A DNA stretch of 64,000 bases, taken from positions 35,415 to 99,414 of the forward strand of contig NZ_JAHVAO010000005.1 in NCBI RefSeq assembly GCF_019264345.1. The letters are read 5' to 3'. Positions within the stretch are counted from its first letter, which is position 1; the number at the start of each line of letters is the position of its first letter. Position numbers and translations under genes: made by a program. Below are positions 29,195-44,633 of the stretch, piece after piece. The notes below the pieces were generated by a model that ran no database searches, had not been told where the DNA came from, and was given only the letters and a program-made list of their open reading frames with translations. The stretch comes from Marinobacter arenosus (GTDB lineage: Bacteria; Pseudomonadota; Gammaproteobacteria; Pseudomonadales; Oleiphilaceae).

Positions 29195-29670
29195 GAGGAG
29201 ACCGGCTCCAGCAAACAGATGGCCTGACAGGCAATGCCTTCGCCACGACCGGTAAAGCCAAGTTTTTCCGTGGTGGTCGCTTTCACGCTGACCCGGCTCG
29301 CAGGAATTCCCAGGTCTTCCGCAATGTTCAGGCGCATGGCCTCAATGTGCGGGGCCATCTTGGGTGCCTGGGCAATGATCGTGCTGTCGATGTTGACCAC
29401 GCCATACCCCTCTTCCCTCACCCGCAACATAACGCGGCGCAACAGGTCACGGCTGTCGGCACCGGCCCATTCGTCACTGGTATCCGGAAACAGGTGGCCA
29501 ATGTCACCAAGGGCAACCGCGCCCAGCAGCGCGTCCGCGAGCGCATGCAGCAGGACATCGCCGTCCGAATGGGCTTTCAAGCCCTGATGATGAGGGATGG
29601 AAACACCCCCGAGCATAACCGCACTGCCCTGACCAAAGGCATGGACATCAAAGCCCTGTCCAATTCGCAT
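29191..29670 (-). CDS. ispF: 2-C-methyl-D-erythritol 2,4-cyclodiphosphate synthase
   Basis: A 159-residue MEP-pathway enzyme forming the cyclic diphosphate intermediate of isoprenoid synthesis. Zinc ligands Asp8 and His10 lie in [11 protein letters not shown], and the family motif [17 protein letters not shown] is present. The C-terminal [19 protein letters not shown] is typical. It follows ispD by 25 bp, so two consecutive MEP-pathway steps are encoded together. Confidence 0.97.
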   Translation of the reverse strand: MRIGQGFDVHAFGQGSAVMLGGVSIPHHQGLKAHSDGDVLLHALADALLGAVALGDIGHLFPDTSDEWAGADSRDLLRRVMLRVREEGYGVVNIDSTIIAQAPKMAPHIEAMRLNIAEDLGIPASRVSVKATTTEKLGFTGRGEGIACQAICLLEPVSS

Positions 29671-29695
29671 AACAGACTCCGGGAAGACAGAAAGT

Positions 29696-30397
29696 TCAGA
29701 ACCGGCTGAGAATAAAGCCCGCGAGGTCGAGGTCCGCCGGAACCGTTATCTTGATGTTGTCCGGCCGACCTTCCACCAGTACCGGCATATTACCGGAAAA
29801 CTCCATGGCAGAGGACTCATCGGTCACATCCTGTCCCAATTCGTGAGCCCGTTCCAGTGCCTCCACAAGCATCCGGTAGCGGAACATCTGAGGTGTGAAA
29901 GCTCGCCACAGCAGGCCCCGATCCACGGTTTCAAGAACTTCCGGGTGAGCGCCCCTGCCTGTTTTTTTCAGGGTGTCGGTCACCGGCGCCGCCAGCAAAC
30001 CGCCAACTGGGTGGTCTGAGAGGGTCTCGATCAAATTCGACAGATCCGTCGGGTGCACGCAGGGGCGAGCGGCGTCATGGACAAGGATCCAGTCGTCGTC
30101 AGCCACCTGTTCCGCCAGCGCCAACAATGCAGCCAATACCGAGTCGGAGCGCTCCGCGCCTCCGGTACAGGTCTGAATTCGGCGATCCTCGCTGGCCTCG
30201 GTATCGGGCCACCAATGATCCGCAGCATTCAGGGCCACCATGCAGCCGGAAAACGGGGCCGCGCCGAGGATCCGGGACAGCGTGATATCAAGAATGAAAC
30301 GGGAGTCAATGCGAAGGTATTGCTTGGGACATTCGGCCTGCATGCGCTGGCCAATTCCGGCCGCCGGTATGACAAGCCACAGTTTGGGAGTCTTCAT
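29696..30397 (-). CDS. ispD: 2-C-methyl-D-erythritol 4-phosphate cytidylyltransferase
   Basis: A 233-residue MEP-pathway nucleotidyltransferase that makes CDP-ME. Its N-terminal CTP-binding signature is [20 protein letters not shown], followed by [16 protein letters not shown] and a C-terminal TDESSAMEF segment with [11 protein letters not shown]. It lies 40 bp after ftsB in the ftsB-ispD-ispF arrangement common in gammaproteobacteria. Confidence 0.96.
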   Translation of the reverse strand: MKTPKLWLVIPAAGIGQRMQAECPKQYLRIDSRFILDITLSRILGAAPFSGCMVALNAADHWWPDTEASEDRRIQTCTGGAERSDSVLAALLALAEQVADDDWILVHDAARPCVHPTDLSNLIETLSDHPVGGLLAAPVTDTLKKTGRGAHPEVLETVDRGLLWRAFTPQMFRYRMLVEALERAHELGQDVTDESSAMEFSGNMPVLVEGRPDNIKITVPADLDLAGFILSRF

Positions 30398-30437
30398 GGG
30401 TTATCCGTGGAACGTACGGGGACTCGAAACCTGGATC

Positions 30438-30710
30438 TCAATTCTCGACAACGAGAAAAAACGTTTCATCCTCGCGAATCAATCCCAGGTTCATTCTGGC
30501 TCGCTCTTCAACGGCACCACGCTCTCCGCGAAGATTCCGGACCTCAGCATAAAGGCGCTCATTGCGGGTGGCCAGCTCGGCGTTCTCCGCCCGTTGTTCG
30601 GCAATGGACTGTTCCAGCGCCCAGACCTGCGCAAAGCTGCCCTCCCCGACCCACAGACGCACCTGCAGCAGGAGTATCAGAACAACCATTGTGGTCCAAA
30701 GCAACTTCAT
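30438..30710 (-). CDS. ftsB: Cell division protein FtsB
   Basis: A 90-residue bitopic protein. The N-terminal transmembrane helix is at residues 2-20, and a leucine-zipper-like coiled coil (ALEQSIAEQRAENAELATRN) is at about 30-60. The C-terminal ARMNLGLIREDETFF is the segment that contacts FtsL/FtsQ. The ATG at 30710 is chosen over a ten-residue longer frame because it starts right before the membrane helix (MKLLWTT). The ftsB-ispD neighbourhood supports the call. Confidence 0.92.
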   Translation of the reverse strand: MKLLWTTMVVLILLLQVRLWVGEGSFAQVWALEQSIAEQRAENAELATRNERLYAEVRNLRGERGAVEERARMNLGLIREDETFFLVVEN

Positions 30711-30810
30711 TGCCGATTCCGTCCAGAATAAACCGATCAAATTTTCGACGCTGTTCGTCGAGTATAGACCTTAGAGTAGATTAGCAACAAGTTCTTCTAA
30801 GCGCTTGTGT

Positions 30811-30856
30811 AAAAAGGCCATCGTGACTGAATTGTCATTCAGAACACGATGGCCTT
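30811..30856 (-). terminator. Strong intrinsic terminator after eno
   Basis: A perfect 12-bp outer stem (30814-30825 with 30845-30856) carries an inner 6-bp stem (30827-30832 with 30837-30842). On the minus strand a run of T residues follows. It lies about 55 nt beyond the eno stop. Confidence 0.9.
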
Positions 30857-30911
30857 AACACTTTTGAACCCACACCCCTGAGGATTGCAGTTCAAATTGG
30901 ACGGATCGGAG

Positions 30912-32228
<1,317 letters not shown>

Positions 32229-32258
32229 TCAGGTAGTCAAAGGGTGACGAAACGAAGA

Positions 32259-34787
<2,529 letters not shown>

Positions 34788-34832
34788 TCATCTCAAGATG
34801 GGTCGCCAGACTACCAGAAACCCCCACCTGAC

Positions 34833-36188
34833 TCAATCACATTCCCGCTTCACAACAAGCCGCCAACCGGCGGCAGGAGCGCTTCCCGAGTATTGTCCAG
34901 AACACCACAAATCGCCAATGGCAATCAGCTCGCCGGCGTCTTCGGAACCCACAAAAACCAGCGGGAGACGAGCCCTTTCCCAGGGTGGAACCGCCTGTTC
35001 CTGGAACCAGTTTTTCAGGGATTTCGAGGGCCCTTCGCAATGAAAGCGCACGCGCTCTCCGCCCTGCCTCGTAGATACCCTTATTGGCGCGGGCAGGCTT
35101 TCCGGGTTAGCGGCGGGCTCCAGCTTTAGGGTCCAGTCGCCCCACCGCAAGACGTCACCCGGAGACAGGGTAACGGGTGAGGTCGGCACTGCGGACGCCT
35201 CTGGAACCAGATAGACTCGGCCCTGGAACCGGCGCAGGCAAAACCCCTCGCCCCTCAGCTCGGGCTCACGGTCCTCGCCGGCCTCAAGCAGGTCATGCAG
35301 GACCTGGCTCCAGTCTGATACCACCGGTGGACGGAACCCCCGCTCCCGTGCCCACCAACGCACAAGGTTCTTCTGCTCCGCCACCGTAAGCGCCTGCAGG
35401 GCAGTCACAGACAACACCCCCGACGCCTTCGAGCACTCAGCCCATTGCCGCTCTGCCAGACATGCGTTCAGAAACTCACTGTCGGCACAGGCACCGGCAC
35501 TGTGCCGAACACGCCGAGCGAGACTGGGCCAGCGCTCTTTGAGCCCCGGGATAATGGTATGCCGCAGGTAATTGCGGTCATATCCCTGATCCGTGTTACT
35601 TGGATCCTCTACCCACTCAAGACCGGCTTCCCGCGCCCAGCGCTCAAGCTCCGCCCGCTCCAGCTCCAGCAGTGGCCGCACAAGCTGCCCTGCCGCCAGC
35701 GGACGAGCGTGGGGCATGCCAGCCAGACCCGCCACTCCACTGCCCCGGATCAGCCGGAACAGAACCGTTTCCACCTGATCGTCCGCGTGATGAGCCAGAA
35801 GCAGAAGGTCGCCGGGCCCGAGCATTTCCTCGAACACCGCGTAGCGGGCCTCCCTGGCAGCCTCTTCCACCCCACCCGAATTACCGCCAGCCTGTCCGAT
35901 GTTGACCGAAACCCGACGGACGGTCAGAGGGATACCCAGGGCGGCGCACTGGGTACGACAAAAAGCCTCGGTTTCGTTGGCGTTGGGCTGAAGCTGATGG
36001 TTTACATGGATAGCGTGGACATCAACGCGGGCGCGATGACAGAAAGCCGCCAGATGCAGGAGCAGGACGGAGTCCAGGCCGCCACTCAGGGCGACCCATA
36101 TTCGGGAATGCTCGGGGAGCGACCTGACCGGCGCGCACAGCACATCCGGCCAGTCAAAGCCGTAATCGGGCTCAGCGCCCGTTGTCAT
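34833..36188 (-). CDS. tilS: tRNA(Ile)-lysidine synthase
   Basis: A 451-residue N-type ATP pyrophosphatase that modifies C34 of tRNA-Ile2 to lysidine so that it reads AUA. The PP-loop is ALSGGLDS (residues 33-40), followed by [13 protein letters not shown] and [24 protein letters not shown]-terminal substrate-binding domain is present. Its first 17 bases overlap the end of accA in another frame, suggesting translational coupling, an order conserved in pseudomonads. Confidence 0.94.
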   Translation of the reverse strand: MTTGAEPDYGFDWPDVLCAPVRSLPEHSRIWVALSGGLDSVLLLHLAAFCHRARVDVHAIHVNHQLQPNANETEAFCRTQCAALGIPLTVRRVSVNIGQAGGNSGGVEEAAREARYAVFEEMLGPGDLLLLAHHADDQVETVLFRLIRGSGVAGLAGMPHARPLAAGQLVRPLLELERAELERWAREAGLEWVEDPSNTDQGYDRNYLRHTIIPGLKERWPSLARRVRHSAGACADSEFLNACLAERQWAECSKASGVLSVTALQALTVAEQKNLVRWWARERGFRPPVVSDWSQVLHDLLEAGEDREPELRGEGFCLRRFQGRVYLVPEASAVPTSPVTLSPGDVLRWGDWTLKLEPAANPESLPAPIRVSTRQGGERVRFHCEGPSKSLKNWFQEQAVPPWERARLPLVFVGSEDAGELIAIGDLWCSGQYSGSAPAAGWRLVVKRECD

Positions 36189-37125
36189 AGCGGGTCAGTC
36201 GCTCATAGCGACCGGCTACCAGCTCATCCGTCGGCAAGCGGCTGAGTTCCGCGACGCCATTGGCCAGAATCTCTTTCAGGGATTCCGACATTTCTTCCGG
36301 ATTGCGGTGAGCGCCGCCCAGAGGCTCCTGGATGACATTGTCCGCAAGCCCGAGGTCCTTGAGGCGGTCCGCCGTGACCCCCATGGCCTCGGCTGCCTGG
36401 GCCGCAAACTCCGCGCTCTTCCACAGGATGGAGGCGCAGCCTTCCGGGGAGATCACCGCGTAGGTGGAGTATTGAAGCATGTTCAACTGGTCGCAAACGC
36501 CAATTGCCAGGGCGCCACCGGAGCCGCCCTCGCCGATCACCGTGGAAATGATCGGGGTTTTCAGTCTGGACATCACGGCGAGGTTGAACGCGATGGCTTC
36601 ACTCTGGCCACGCTCCTCGGCACCGATCCCCGGATAGGCCCCCGGAGTGTCGATAAACGTGAGAATAGGCATTTTGAAACGTTCCGCCATTTCCATCAGC
36701 CGCAAGGCCTTGCGATAGCCTTCCGGGCGGGGCATGCCGAAGTTGCGCTTAACCTTGTCCCGTACTTCGCGGCCTTTCTGGTGACCAATGATCATCACCG
36801 GCTTGTTATTCAAACGCGCCGTCCCGCCCACAATGGCCTGGTCGTCCGCGTACCGGCGGTCGCCGTGCAGTTCGTCGAAATCCTCGAAAATCGATTCAAT
36901 GTAATCGAGTGTGTAGGGTCTGCGAGGATGACGGGCCAGACGGGCGACGTCCCAGGGCTTGAGATTCGAGAAGATGCTTTCAGTCAGGCTGACGCTCTTC
37001 CTCTTGAGCCGGGTAATCTCGTCGGTGATATTGATGTCGGTGTCATTACCCACCATGCGAAGCTCTTCAATCTTGGCTTCCAGGTCGGCAATGGGTTGTT
37101 CGAAATCCAGATAATTAGGGTTCAT
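36172..37125 (-). CDS. accA: Acetyl-CoA carboxylase carboxyltransferase subunit alpha
   Basis: A 317-residue subunit (AccA2D2) that transfers the carboxyl group from biotin to acetyl-CoA in fatty acid synthesis. Evidence: [17 protein letters not shown] at the start, a [11 protein letters not shown] segment, [37 protein letters not shown] and [17 protein letters not shown]. It precedes tilS and follows dnaE at a distance of 178 bp, a gap that contains a hairpin. Confidence 0.97.
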   Translation of the reverse strand: MNPNYLDFEQPIADLEAKIEELRMVGNDTDINITDEITRLKRKSVSLTESIFSNLKPWDVARLARHPRRPYTLDYIESIFEDFDELHGDRRYADDQAIVGGTARLNNKPVMIIGHQKGREVRDKVKRNFGMPRPEGYRKALRLMEMAERFKMPILTFIDTPGAYPGIGAEERGQSEAIAFNLAVMSRLKTPIISTVIGEGGSGGALAIGVCDQLNMLQYSTYAVISPEGCASILWKSAEFAAQAAEAMGVTADRLKDLGLADNVIQEPLGGAHRNPEEMSESLKEILANGVAELSRLPTDELVAGRYERLTRYDNGR

Positions 37126-37212
37126 GATGTTCCATCATTTGATTGCCAGGTGGAGAAACACTCCGCCAAACCAGAATTTGGGACAAAGATAGCAGCGCCT
37201 GCAACACGGCTA

Positions 37213-37240
37213 AAGCGGACCTTGGTATGAGTCCGCTTTC
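37213..37240 (-). terminator. Hairpin between dnaE and accA
   Basis: A perfect 9-bp inverted repeat, AAAGCGGAC with GTCCGCTTT, has a 10-nt loop. On the minus strand only TTTA follows, so it is at best a weak terminator for dnaE. It could also be part of the accA leader. Confidence 0.4.
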
Positions 37241-37303
37241 TGACAAAACCTTAATTTTTCAATATGTCAGCCGTATTTGCGCCCAGAACCTTGCCGGACT
37301 GAT

Positions 37304-40300
37304 TTAATCATAGACCAGTTCTACGGACTGGTCGCCCACGAGATATCGCAGCTCCAGCAGCAGGTTATCGTCCGGCTGCACGCGCCAGGACTCGCCCAGC
37401 TCGATCCGGGTCTGGGCCTCGGCACTGGTGTACTCGATCCAGACCGGACTTCCCTCACACCGGAATGGGCGCAGGGTGGTGTCCAGTTTTTCCAGCAGTC
37501 CGTTTTGCAACTGGTCCGACCGCAGCGCCAGCTTCAGCCCGCGACTGAACTGCTGACGGGCCGTTCCCACGTCCATCACCGAACTCACCCGCATCTTCAT
37601 CTGACCCGAGTAGTCGTCGTGACTGACCTGCCCCTCGACGACAATCACCTGATCCGACTGCAGCAGTTCCCGGTTCTCGAAAAAGGCCTCCGAGAACAGG
37701 GTAGCCTCGATCCGGGCGCTGCGGTCATCCAGGGTGATGAAGCACATGGTGGAGCCCGTCCGCGTCTTCATGGTTCTCTGGGCAACCACCAGCCCGGCCA
37801 CACGCTGGGGCGACTTGTTGGGTTTCAGGTCGGCGATGGATGAACGCACAAAACGGCGCACTTCCTTTTCATATTCATCAAACGGATGGCCCGTCAGGTA
37901 CAGGCCGAGGGTATCCTTCTCGCCTTTCAGGCGCTGTTTCTCGGGCCACTCCCGGACGCCTGCAACGTCGGCATAGGGGTCGCCGCCCTCGCCGCCTTCG
38001 AGCATCTCTCCGAACATGTCCATCATCCCCACGGACTCGTTCCGGGACTGCTGGTCTGCCTGCTGGACGGCCTTGTCGATGCTGGCCATGAGCTGAGCCC
38101 GACCGGCGCCCAGCTTGTCCATCGCACCGGACCGGATCAGGGCCTCCATGGCGCGCTTATTCACCTTTTTCAGGTCAACCCGACGACAGAAATCGAAAAT
38201 GTCCTGGTAGGGCTCTCCGTCACCGCGCCCTTCCACAATGCTTTGAATCGGCCCCTCGCCAAGCCCCTTGATGGCCCCGAGTCCGTACACGATCTGGCCA
38301 TCATCATTGACCGTGAAGGTGTATTCCGAGCGGCTCACATCCGGAACCAGAAGATCCAGCTTCATGTTCCGGCACTCTTCCACCAGCGTCACCACCTTGT
38401 CGGTGTTCTGCATATCGGCGGTCAGTACAGCGGCCATGAACTCAGCCGGGTAATGGGCTTTCAGCCACAGGGTCTGGTAGGACACCAGCGCGTAGGCGGC
38501 GGAGTGGGATTTGTTGAAACCGTAGCCCGCGAACTTCTCCACCAGGTCGAAGATGTTCTCGGCGAGGGTCTTATCAATGCCGTTCTGCTCACAGCCGTCC
38601 AGGAAGAACTGTTTCTGCTTGGCCATCTCCTCGGGTTTTTTCTTACCCATGGCCCGGCGCAGCATGTCGGCGTTACCGAGAGTGTAGCCGGCCATGACCT
38701 GGGCGATCTGCATGACCTGCTCCTGGTACAGGATGACCCCATAAGTGGGCTCCAGAACCGGTTTCAGGCCTTCGTATTGATAGTCCGGGTGCGGGAAGGA
38801 CATGGGCTGACGGCCATGCTTACGGTCAATGAAGTCATCAACCATACCGGATTGCAGCGGACCCGGGCGGAACAAGGCCACCAGGGCGATCATGTCTTCC
38901 AGGGAATCGGGCTGGAGCCGTCGGATCAGATCCTTCATGCCCCGGGATTCCAGCTGGAACACCGCAGTGGTCTCGGCTTTCTTGAGCATATCGAAGGACG
39001 GCACATCGTCGAGTGGGATCTCGTTGATGTCCAGCTCCGGCTCACCCCGCTGCTGCCGGCGCGGATTGATCATGTGCAGCGCCCACTTGATGATCGTGAG
39101 CGTTCGCAGGCCGAGGAAGTCGAACTTGACCAGACCCGCGTCTTCCACGTCGCCCTTGTCGAACTGGGTGACCAGGCTGCCGCCTTCGTCGTCACAATAG
39201 AGCGGCGAAAAATCGGTGATCTTGGTGGGCGCAATCACCACGCCGCCGGCGTGTTTACCGGCGTTCCGGCAGACACCTTCGAGCTTGAGCGCCATCTCCC
39301 AGATTTCCTGGGCTTCCTCGTCCTGCTCGAGGAATTCCTTCAGCTGGGGCTCCTGCTCGATGGCCTTTTCCAGGGTCATGCCCACTTCGAACGGGATCAG
39401 CTTGGACAGTTTGTCGGCAAGACCATAGGACTTGCCCTGCACCCGGGCCACGTCCCGCACGACCGCCTTGGCCGCCATGGTACCGAAGGTGATGATCTGG
39501 GAAACCGCTTCACGGCCGTATTTCTGGGCGGTGTACTCGATAACCCGGTCCCGGCCTTCCATGCAGAAATCGACGTCGAAGTCGGGCATGGAGACCCGCT
39601 CGGGGTTCAGGAACCGCTCGAACAGCAGATCGTATTCCAGGGGGTCGAGATCGGTGATCAGCTGGGCGTAGGCCACCAGTGAACCGGCACCGGAACCGCG
39701 GCCCGGCCCCACCGGTACCCCGTTGTTCTTGGCCCACTTGATGAAGTCCATCACGATCAGGAAGTAACCCGGGAACCCCATCTGGATAATGATATCCAGC
39801 TCGAAGTTCAGGCGTTTGTAGTAGGCCGCGCGCTTGGTTTCGTATTCCGGGTCGTCCTTGCTCAGCGTCTTGGCAAGCCTCTCCTCAAGGCCTTCCTCGG
39901 ACACCTTCCGGAAGTAGTCGTCCATGGTCATGCCGTCCGGGATCGGATAGTTCGGCAGGAAGTACTCGCCCATGCGCACTTTCACGGAACACCGGCGGGC
40001 TATTTCCACGGTGTTCTCGATGGCCTCGGGAATATCGGCAAACAGCTCGATCATCTCCTCGGCGCTGCGCAGGTATTGCTGGTCACTGAACCGGCGGTCC
40101 CGGCGCGGGTCGTCCAGGGTCCGGCTCTCGCCGATGCAGACCCGGGCCTCATGGGCCTCGAAGTCCTCGGCATCGAGGAAGTGGACATCGTTGGTGGCCA
40201 CCACCGGCAGCCCCAGCTCCTGGGCCAGCCCGACACTCAGGTGCAGACAGTCTTCGTCCCCGGCACGACCGGTGCGCTGAAGCTCCAGGTAACAGGCATC

Positions 40301-40786
40301 CGGGTACAGGTTCATCCAATAGGCGGCCCGCTCACGGGCCAGGTCTGGCTTGTCCGCCAGCAGGGCCTTGCCGATGTCACCCAGTTTCGCCCCGGACAAC
40401 ATGATCAGGCCAGCGGGCCGGTCCTCCAGCCACTTTCGCTGGATAATCGGCTTGCCGAATCGCTGCCCCTCGGTGTAGCCCAGGGAAATAATTTCGGTCA
40501 GGTTCAGATAGCCATCGTTGTTCCGGGCCAGCAGGGTCAGCCTGAAGGGGTTGTCCGGCTCATCCGGGTTTTCCACCCACAGGTCGGCACCGATGATGGG
40601 CTTCACACCGGCGCCGGTCGCCGCCTTGTAAAAGCGCACCAGCGAACACATGTTGGACTGCTCGGTGAGTCCGACGGCTGGCATGCCCAGCTCGGCAACG
40701 CGGCCGATCAGGGGCTTGACCCGCACCAGTCCATCGACCATTGAGTATTCGGAGTGTACGCGAAGGTGTACAAAAGTCTGCGCCAT
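37304..40786 (-). CDS. dnaE: DNA polymerase III subunit alpha
   Basis: The 1160-residue replicative polymerase. An N-terminal PHP domain starts [20 protein letters not shown]. The polymerase core has [16 protein letters not shown] and the catalytic aspartates in [17 protein letters not shown]. Helix-hairpin-helix segments, a beta-clamp-binding region and an OB domain ([19 protein letters not shown]) follow. The ATG at 40786 ([10 protein letters not shown]) is preferred to a TTG four codons upstream. Size and domain order match E. coli DnaE (1160). Confidence 0.98.
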   Translation of the reverse strand: MAQTFVHLRVHSEYSMVDGLVRVKPLIGRVAELGMPAVGLTEQSNMCSLVRFYKAATGAGVKPIIGADLWVENPDEPDNPFRLTLLARNNDGYLNLTEIISLGYTEGQRFGKPIIQRKWLEDRPAGLIMLSGAKLGDIGKALLADKPDLARERAAYWMNLYPDACYLELQRTGRAGDEDCLHLSVGLAQELGLPVVATNDVHFLDAEDFEAHEARVCIGESRTLDDPRRDRRFSDQQYLRSAEEMIELFADIPEAIENTVEIARRCSVKVRMGEYFLPNYPIPDGMTMDDYFRKVSEEGLEERLAKTLSKDDPEYETKRAAYYKRLNFELDIIIQMGFPGYFLIVMDFIKWAKNNGVPVGPGRGSGAGSLVAYAQLITDLDPLEYDLLFERFLNPERVSMPDFDVDFCMEGRDRVIEYTAQKYGREAVSQIITFGTMAAKAVVRDVARVQGKSYGLADKLSKLIPFEVGMTLEKAIEQEPQLKEFLEQDEEAQEIWEMALKLEGVCRNAGKHAGGVVIAPTKITDFSPLYCDDEGGSLVTQFDKGDVEDAGLVKFDFLGLRTLTIIKWALHMINPRRQQRGEPELDINEIPLDDVPSFDMLKKAETTAVFQLESRGMKDLIRRLQPDSLEDMIALVALFRPGPLQSGMVDDFIDRKHGRQPMSFPHPDYQYEGLKPVLEPTYGVILYQEQVMQIAQVMAGYTLGNADMLRRAMGKKKPEEMAKQKQFFLDGCEQNGIDKTLAENIFDLVEKFAGYGFNKSHSAAYALVSYQTLWLKAHYPAEFMAAVLTADMQNTDKVVTLVEECRNMKLDLLVPDVSRSEYTFTVNDDGQIVYGLGAIKGLGEGPIQSIVEGRGDGEPYQDIFDFCRRVDLKKVNKRAMEALIRSGAMDKLGAGRAQLMASIDKAVQQADQQSRNESVGMMDMFGEMLEGGEGGDPYADVAGVREWPEKQRLKGEKDTLGLYLTGHPFDEYEKEVRRFVRSSIADLKPNKSPQRVAGLVVAQRTMKTRTGSTMCFITLDDRSARIEATLFSEAFFENRELLQSDQVIVVEGQVSHDDYSGQMKMRVSSVMDVGTARQQFSRGLKLALRSDQLQNGLLEKLDTTLRPFRCEGSPVWIEYTSAEAQTRIELGESWRVQPDDNLLLELRYLVGDQSVELVYD

Positions 40787-40831
40787 AATATCGGGCAATT
40801 CCTGCTGGTAATGTCTGTTCGGACCCGGCCG

Positions 40832-41299
40832 TCAGCCGCCTATCAGGGCCCGGATGTCTGCTTCTGTCTGGGGACCGAAACGGGCCTCGAGCAAGTCCCC
40901 GTCCGGATCTACAACAAAGGTGGCCGGCAAGGCCACGGGCGTCTGCCAACCAAATTTCTGTCCCGGGTCTTCCGCCAGCATCGTGAACTCGATGCCCATT
41001 CGCTCACCCAACTCTTCCAGCTCTTCGCCCGAGATGCCATCAAAATTCACACCCAGCACGGAAATATCGGGTGCCTTGTCCAGCTCATTGAGTTCAGGGA
41101 TTTCCTCCAGGCAGGGCTTGCACCATTCCGCCCAGTAATTCACCAGGACCCACTGGCCACGCAGCTGGTCCCAATTCAATTTCGGGCCACCCGCCCTCTC
41201 CAGCTCGATCTTCTCACAACCGGCGGACACCAGGATCAGAAAGAACAGCCCGAGGCGGGCCATCCAGTGGAGAAACCTCCGGTTTGCAGGGTACTGCAC
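40832..41299 (-). CDS. TlpA/ResA-like thioredoxin lipoprotein
   Basis: A 155-residue thioredoxin-fold lipoprotein. The signal peptide has a basic n-region (MQYPANRRFLHWMARLG) and lipobox VSAGC with Cys28. The redox site is WCKPC (Cys60, Cys63) in VNYWAEWCKPCLEEIPEL. TlpA-type proteins reduce disulfides in the periplasm, often for cytochrome c maturation or oxidative repair. The start is fixed by a perfect AGGAGG seven bases before the GTG at 41299; both the longer frame from 41347 and the ATG at 41263 lack such a site. It is divergent from the arsC-family gene. Confidence 0.88.
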   Translation of the reverse strand: MQYPANRRFLHWMARLGLFFLILVSAGCEKIELERAGGPKLNWDQLRGQWVLVNYWAEWCKPCLEEIPELNELDKAPDISVLGVNFDGISGEELEELGERMGIEFTMLAEDPGQKFGWQTPVALPATFVVDPDGDLLEARFGPQTEADIRALIGG

Positions 41300-41367
41300 G
41301 AGAAAACCTCCTGTTAGACTACGGACCACCAAAACAGCTGTATCCATTCAGACAACCAGGCTCGAAG

Positions 41368-42365
<998 letters not shown>

Positions 42366-42420
42366 TACACCCGCGACCGCCAGACGTAATGCATTCATAC
42401 ACTCTTTCTGGAATCACGCT

Positions 42421-42780
42421 ATGCTTCACAATCCGAAAGCCCGGAACACAGCCCGGCTGACCATCCTGCTGTATCTGGGCGTGCTGGCAACCTTGCTGGT
42501 CACCACATTTTATCCCGCCCCCGTGGAGGGCGTCTCGGTTCCACTCATGCTGACGGTTAAACTGTTGCCGTTACTGGCGTTTGCCGTACCCGTATTTCGC
42601 GGCCACAACCGGGGTTACATCTGGCTGGCGTTCGTGGTCATCTTCTACTTCACCCAGGCGGTGGTTTCTGCCTGGTTGAGCGAAGGGGCAGCCGGGCCGG
42701 TACTGCTGACCGTGCTTACGTTCCTGCTGTTTACAATGGCCATGATTCACCTGAAAGTGAACCGGCCGGTCGCAGGCTGA
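42421..42780 (+). CDS. DUF2069 membrane protein
   Basis: A 119-residue inner-membrane protein with four hydrophobic segments and almost no soluble part. It matches DUF2069 (KLLPLLAFAVPVFRGHNRGYIWLAFV). The function is unknown; the family is regularly found beside wrbA. A longer open frame starting at 42295 runs through wrbA and is not real. The gspE-like gene begins 33 bp later. Confidence 0.8.
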   Translation: MLHNPKARNTARLTILLYLGVLATLLVTTFYPAPVEGVSVPLMLTVKLLPLLAFAVPVFRGHNRGYIWLAFVVIFYFTQAVVSAWLSEGAAGPVLLTVLTFLLFTMAMIHLKVNRPVAG

Positions 42781-42813
42781 TCACATCCGAAATATGTACG
42801 ACAGCGAGATTCC

Positions 42814-44631
42814 ATGTCTGATACCAGCACACCCGAAAGTGCACAACGCCCAGCCATACCCGCGCACAGCTCACTGACTCTGAGGGACGTGTGCACGGCG
42901 CTGGTTACCAGTGGGGAAATCAGCCAGGACGACGCCGAACGGGTTCTGACCGCCAATCTCGGCGCGGCAACGGGAACAGGCCAGGCAGCGAAGCGCCATC
43001 CGCTGGAGTTGGTTGCTATCGCGGGACTGACCAGTCTGAGAACGGACCGGACCCTGGATCTCGATCGCCTCACCCAATGGCTCGCCGACTGGGCCGGCCA
43101 GACCTACTACCACATTGATCCGCTGAAGATTGATGCCCCTGCCATCGCCAGGGTAATGTCCTATGCGTTCGCCCAGCGCCACGGCATTCTCGCGGTGGAA
43201 ATCCACCCCGACCAGGTGCTGATTGCCAGTCCGGAACCGTTCAAGAGCGACTGGGAAAGCAATCTGCGCCAGGCGCTGCGCAAGGACATTCGGCGAGTCG
43301 TTGCCAACCCGGAGGATATCCGACGTTACACGGTAGAGTTCTACCAACTGGCCAACTCCGTCAGTAAGGCTGGAGGCAGCCAGTCTTCCGGGGCCACCGG
43401 AAACCAGAATTTTGAACAGTTGCTGGATCTGGGCACCAGCGAAAACCCCGATGCCAACGATCAGCACGTGGTCAAGATCGTCGACTGGCTGCTGCAGTAT
43501 GCCTTCGACCAGCGGGCGTCCGACATCCACATTGAGCCCCGCCGGACCGTTACCCAGGTACGGTTTCGGATCGATGGCGTTCTGCACAACGTCTATGAAT
43601 TCCCGGAACACGTTGGCGTCGCTGTCACCAGCCGCCTGAAGATTCTGGGCCGACTGAACGTTGCCGAGAAGCGGCGCCCACAGGATGGCCGGATCAAGAC
43701 CAGAAAGCCCGACAACCGTGAGGTGGAACTGCGACTGGCCACCTTGCCGACGGCCTTCGGCGAGAAGATGGTGATGCGGATCTTCGACCCCGACGTCCTG
43801 CTTAAATCCTATGAGCAGTTGGGGTTCGGCAAGGAAGACCGGGAACGCTGGCAGACGATCACTTCCCATCCCCATGGTATTGTCCTGGTCACCGGGCCGA
43901 CGGGTTCAGGCAAAACCACCACGCTCTATTCCACCCTGAAGCAGATTGCCTCAAGTGAGCTCAATGTCTGCACCATTGAAGACCCCATCGAGATGGTGGA
44001 ACCGGCGTTCAACCAGATGCAGGTTCAGAACAACATCGAACTGACCTTCGCGGCCGGGGTCCGCGCGCTGTTGCGGCAGGACCCGGATATCATCATGATC
44101 GGGGAGATCCGCGACCTGGAAACCGCCGAGATGGCCGTGCAGGCGGCACTGACCGGACACCTTGTACTGTCTACCCTGCACACCAACGACGCACCCAGCG
44201 CCATCACCCGCCTGATGGAACTGGGCATTCCGCCGTATCTGATCCGCGCGACTGTTCTCGGTGTGATGGCCCAGCGGCTTGCCCGGACCCTTTGCCCACA
44301 TTGCAAGACGCCCGGCCCGGCTGACGAGCAAGCATGGCAGGCCCTGACCCGGCCCTGGAAGGCGCCGATGCCCAAGCAGCTCTACCAGCCGGTGGGCTGC
44401 CTTGAGTGCCGGAATACCGGATACATGGGCCGCGCCGGCGTCTACGAGATCCTGGGGCTGTCGGGCGGCCTGACCCGACAGATCACCGAGCATTGCGAAC
44501 TCGAAACGTTGCGGCTGGACGCCTACAAGGAGGGCATGAAATCCCTGAGGCTCAATGGCGCCCAGAAAGTTGCGGCAGGCCTGACCACCGTTGAAGAGAT
44601 TCTTCGCGTCACTCCGGAAAGCCAGCGATAA
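42814..44631 (+). CDS. GspE/PulE-type secretion ATPase (isolated)
   Basis: A 605-residue type II secretion/type IV pilus-like hexameric ATPase. A degenerate N-terminal GspE-N-like domain (about 20-190) is followed by the N2 domain (ASDIHIEPRRTVTQVRFRIDG). Then come Walker A GPTGSGKTT (361-369), the Asp box, Walker B PDIIMIGEIRD and the His box GHLVLSTLHTND. The C-terminal tetracysteine zinc domain has CPHCKTP and CLECRNTGYMGR. No gspD, F, G or pilin gene is near, so it either powers a system encoded elsewhere or is a stand-alone paralogue. It converges with the DUF3080 gene with a two-base gap. Confidence 0.9.
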   Translation: MSDTSTPESAQRPAIPAHSSLTLRDVCTALVTSGEISQDDAERVLTANLGAATGTGQAAKRHPLELVAIAGLTSLRTDRTLDLDRLTQWLADWAGQTYYHIDPLKIDAPAIARVMSYAFAQRHGILAVEIHPDQVLIASPEPFKSDWESNLRQALRKDIRRVVANPEDIRRYTVEFYQLANSVSKAGGSQSSGATGNQNFEQLLDLGTSENPDANDQHVVKIVDWLLQYAFDQRASDIHIEPRRTVTQVRFRIDGVLHNVYEFPEHVGVAVTSRLKILGRLNVAEKRRPQDGRIKTRKPDNREVELRLATLPTAFGEKMVMRIFDPDVLLKSYEQLGFGKEDRERWQTITSHPHGIVLVTGPTGSGKTTTLYSTLKQIASSELNVCTIEDPIEMVEPAFNQMQVQNNIELTFAAGVRALLRQDPDIIMIGEIRDLETAEMAVQAALTGHLVLSTLHTNDAPSAITRLMELGIPPYLIRATVLGVMAQRLARTLCPHCKTPGPADEQAWQALTRPWKAPMPKQLYQPVGCLECRNTGYMGRAGVYEILGLSGGLTRQITEHCELETLRLDAYKEGMKSLRLNGAQKVAAGLTTVEEILRVTPESQR

Positions 44632-44633
44632 GG

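Noticed and set aside
37886..39682. A 598-codon open frame opposite dnaE
   Set aside because: Antisense shadow of dnaE, with the same codon-bias explanation.
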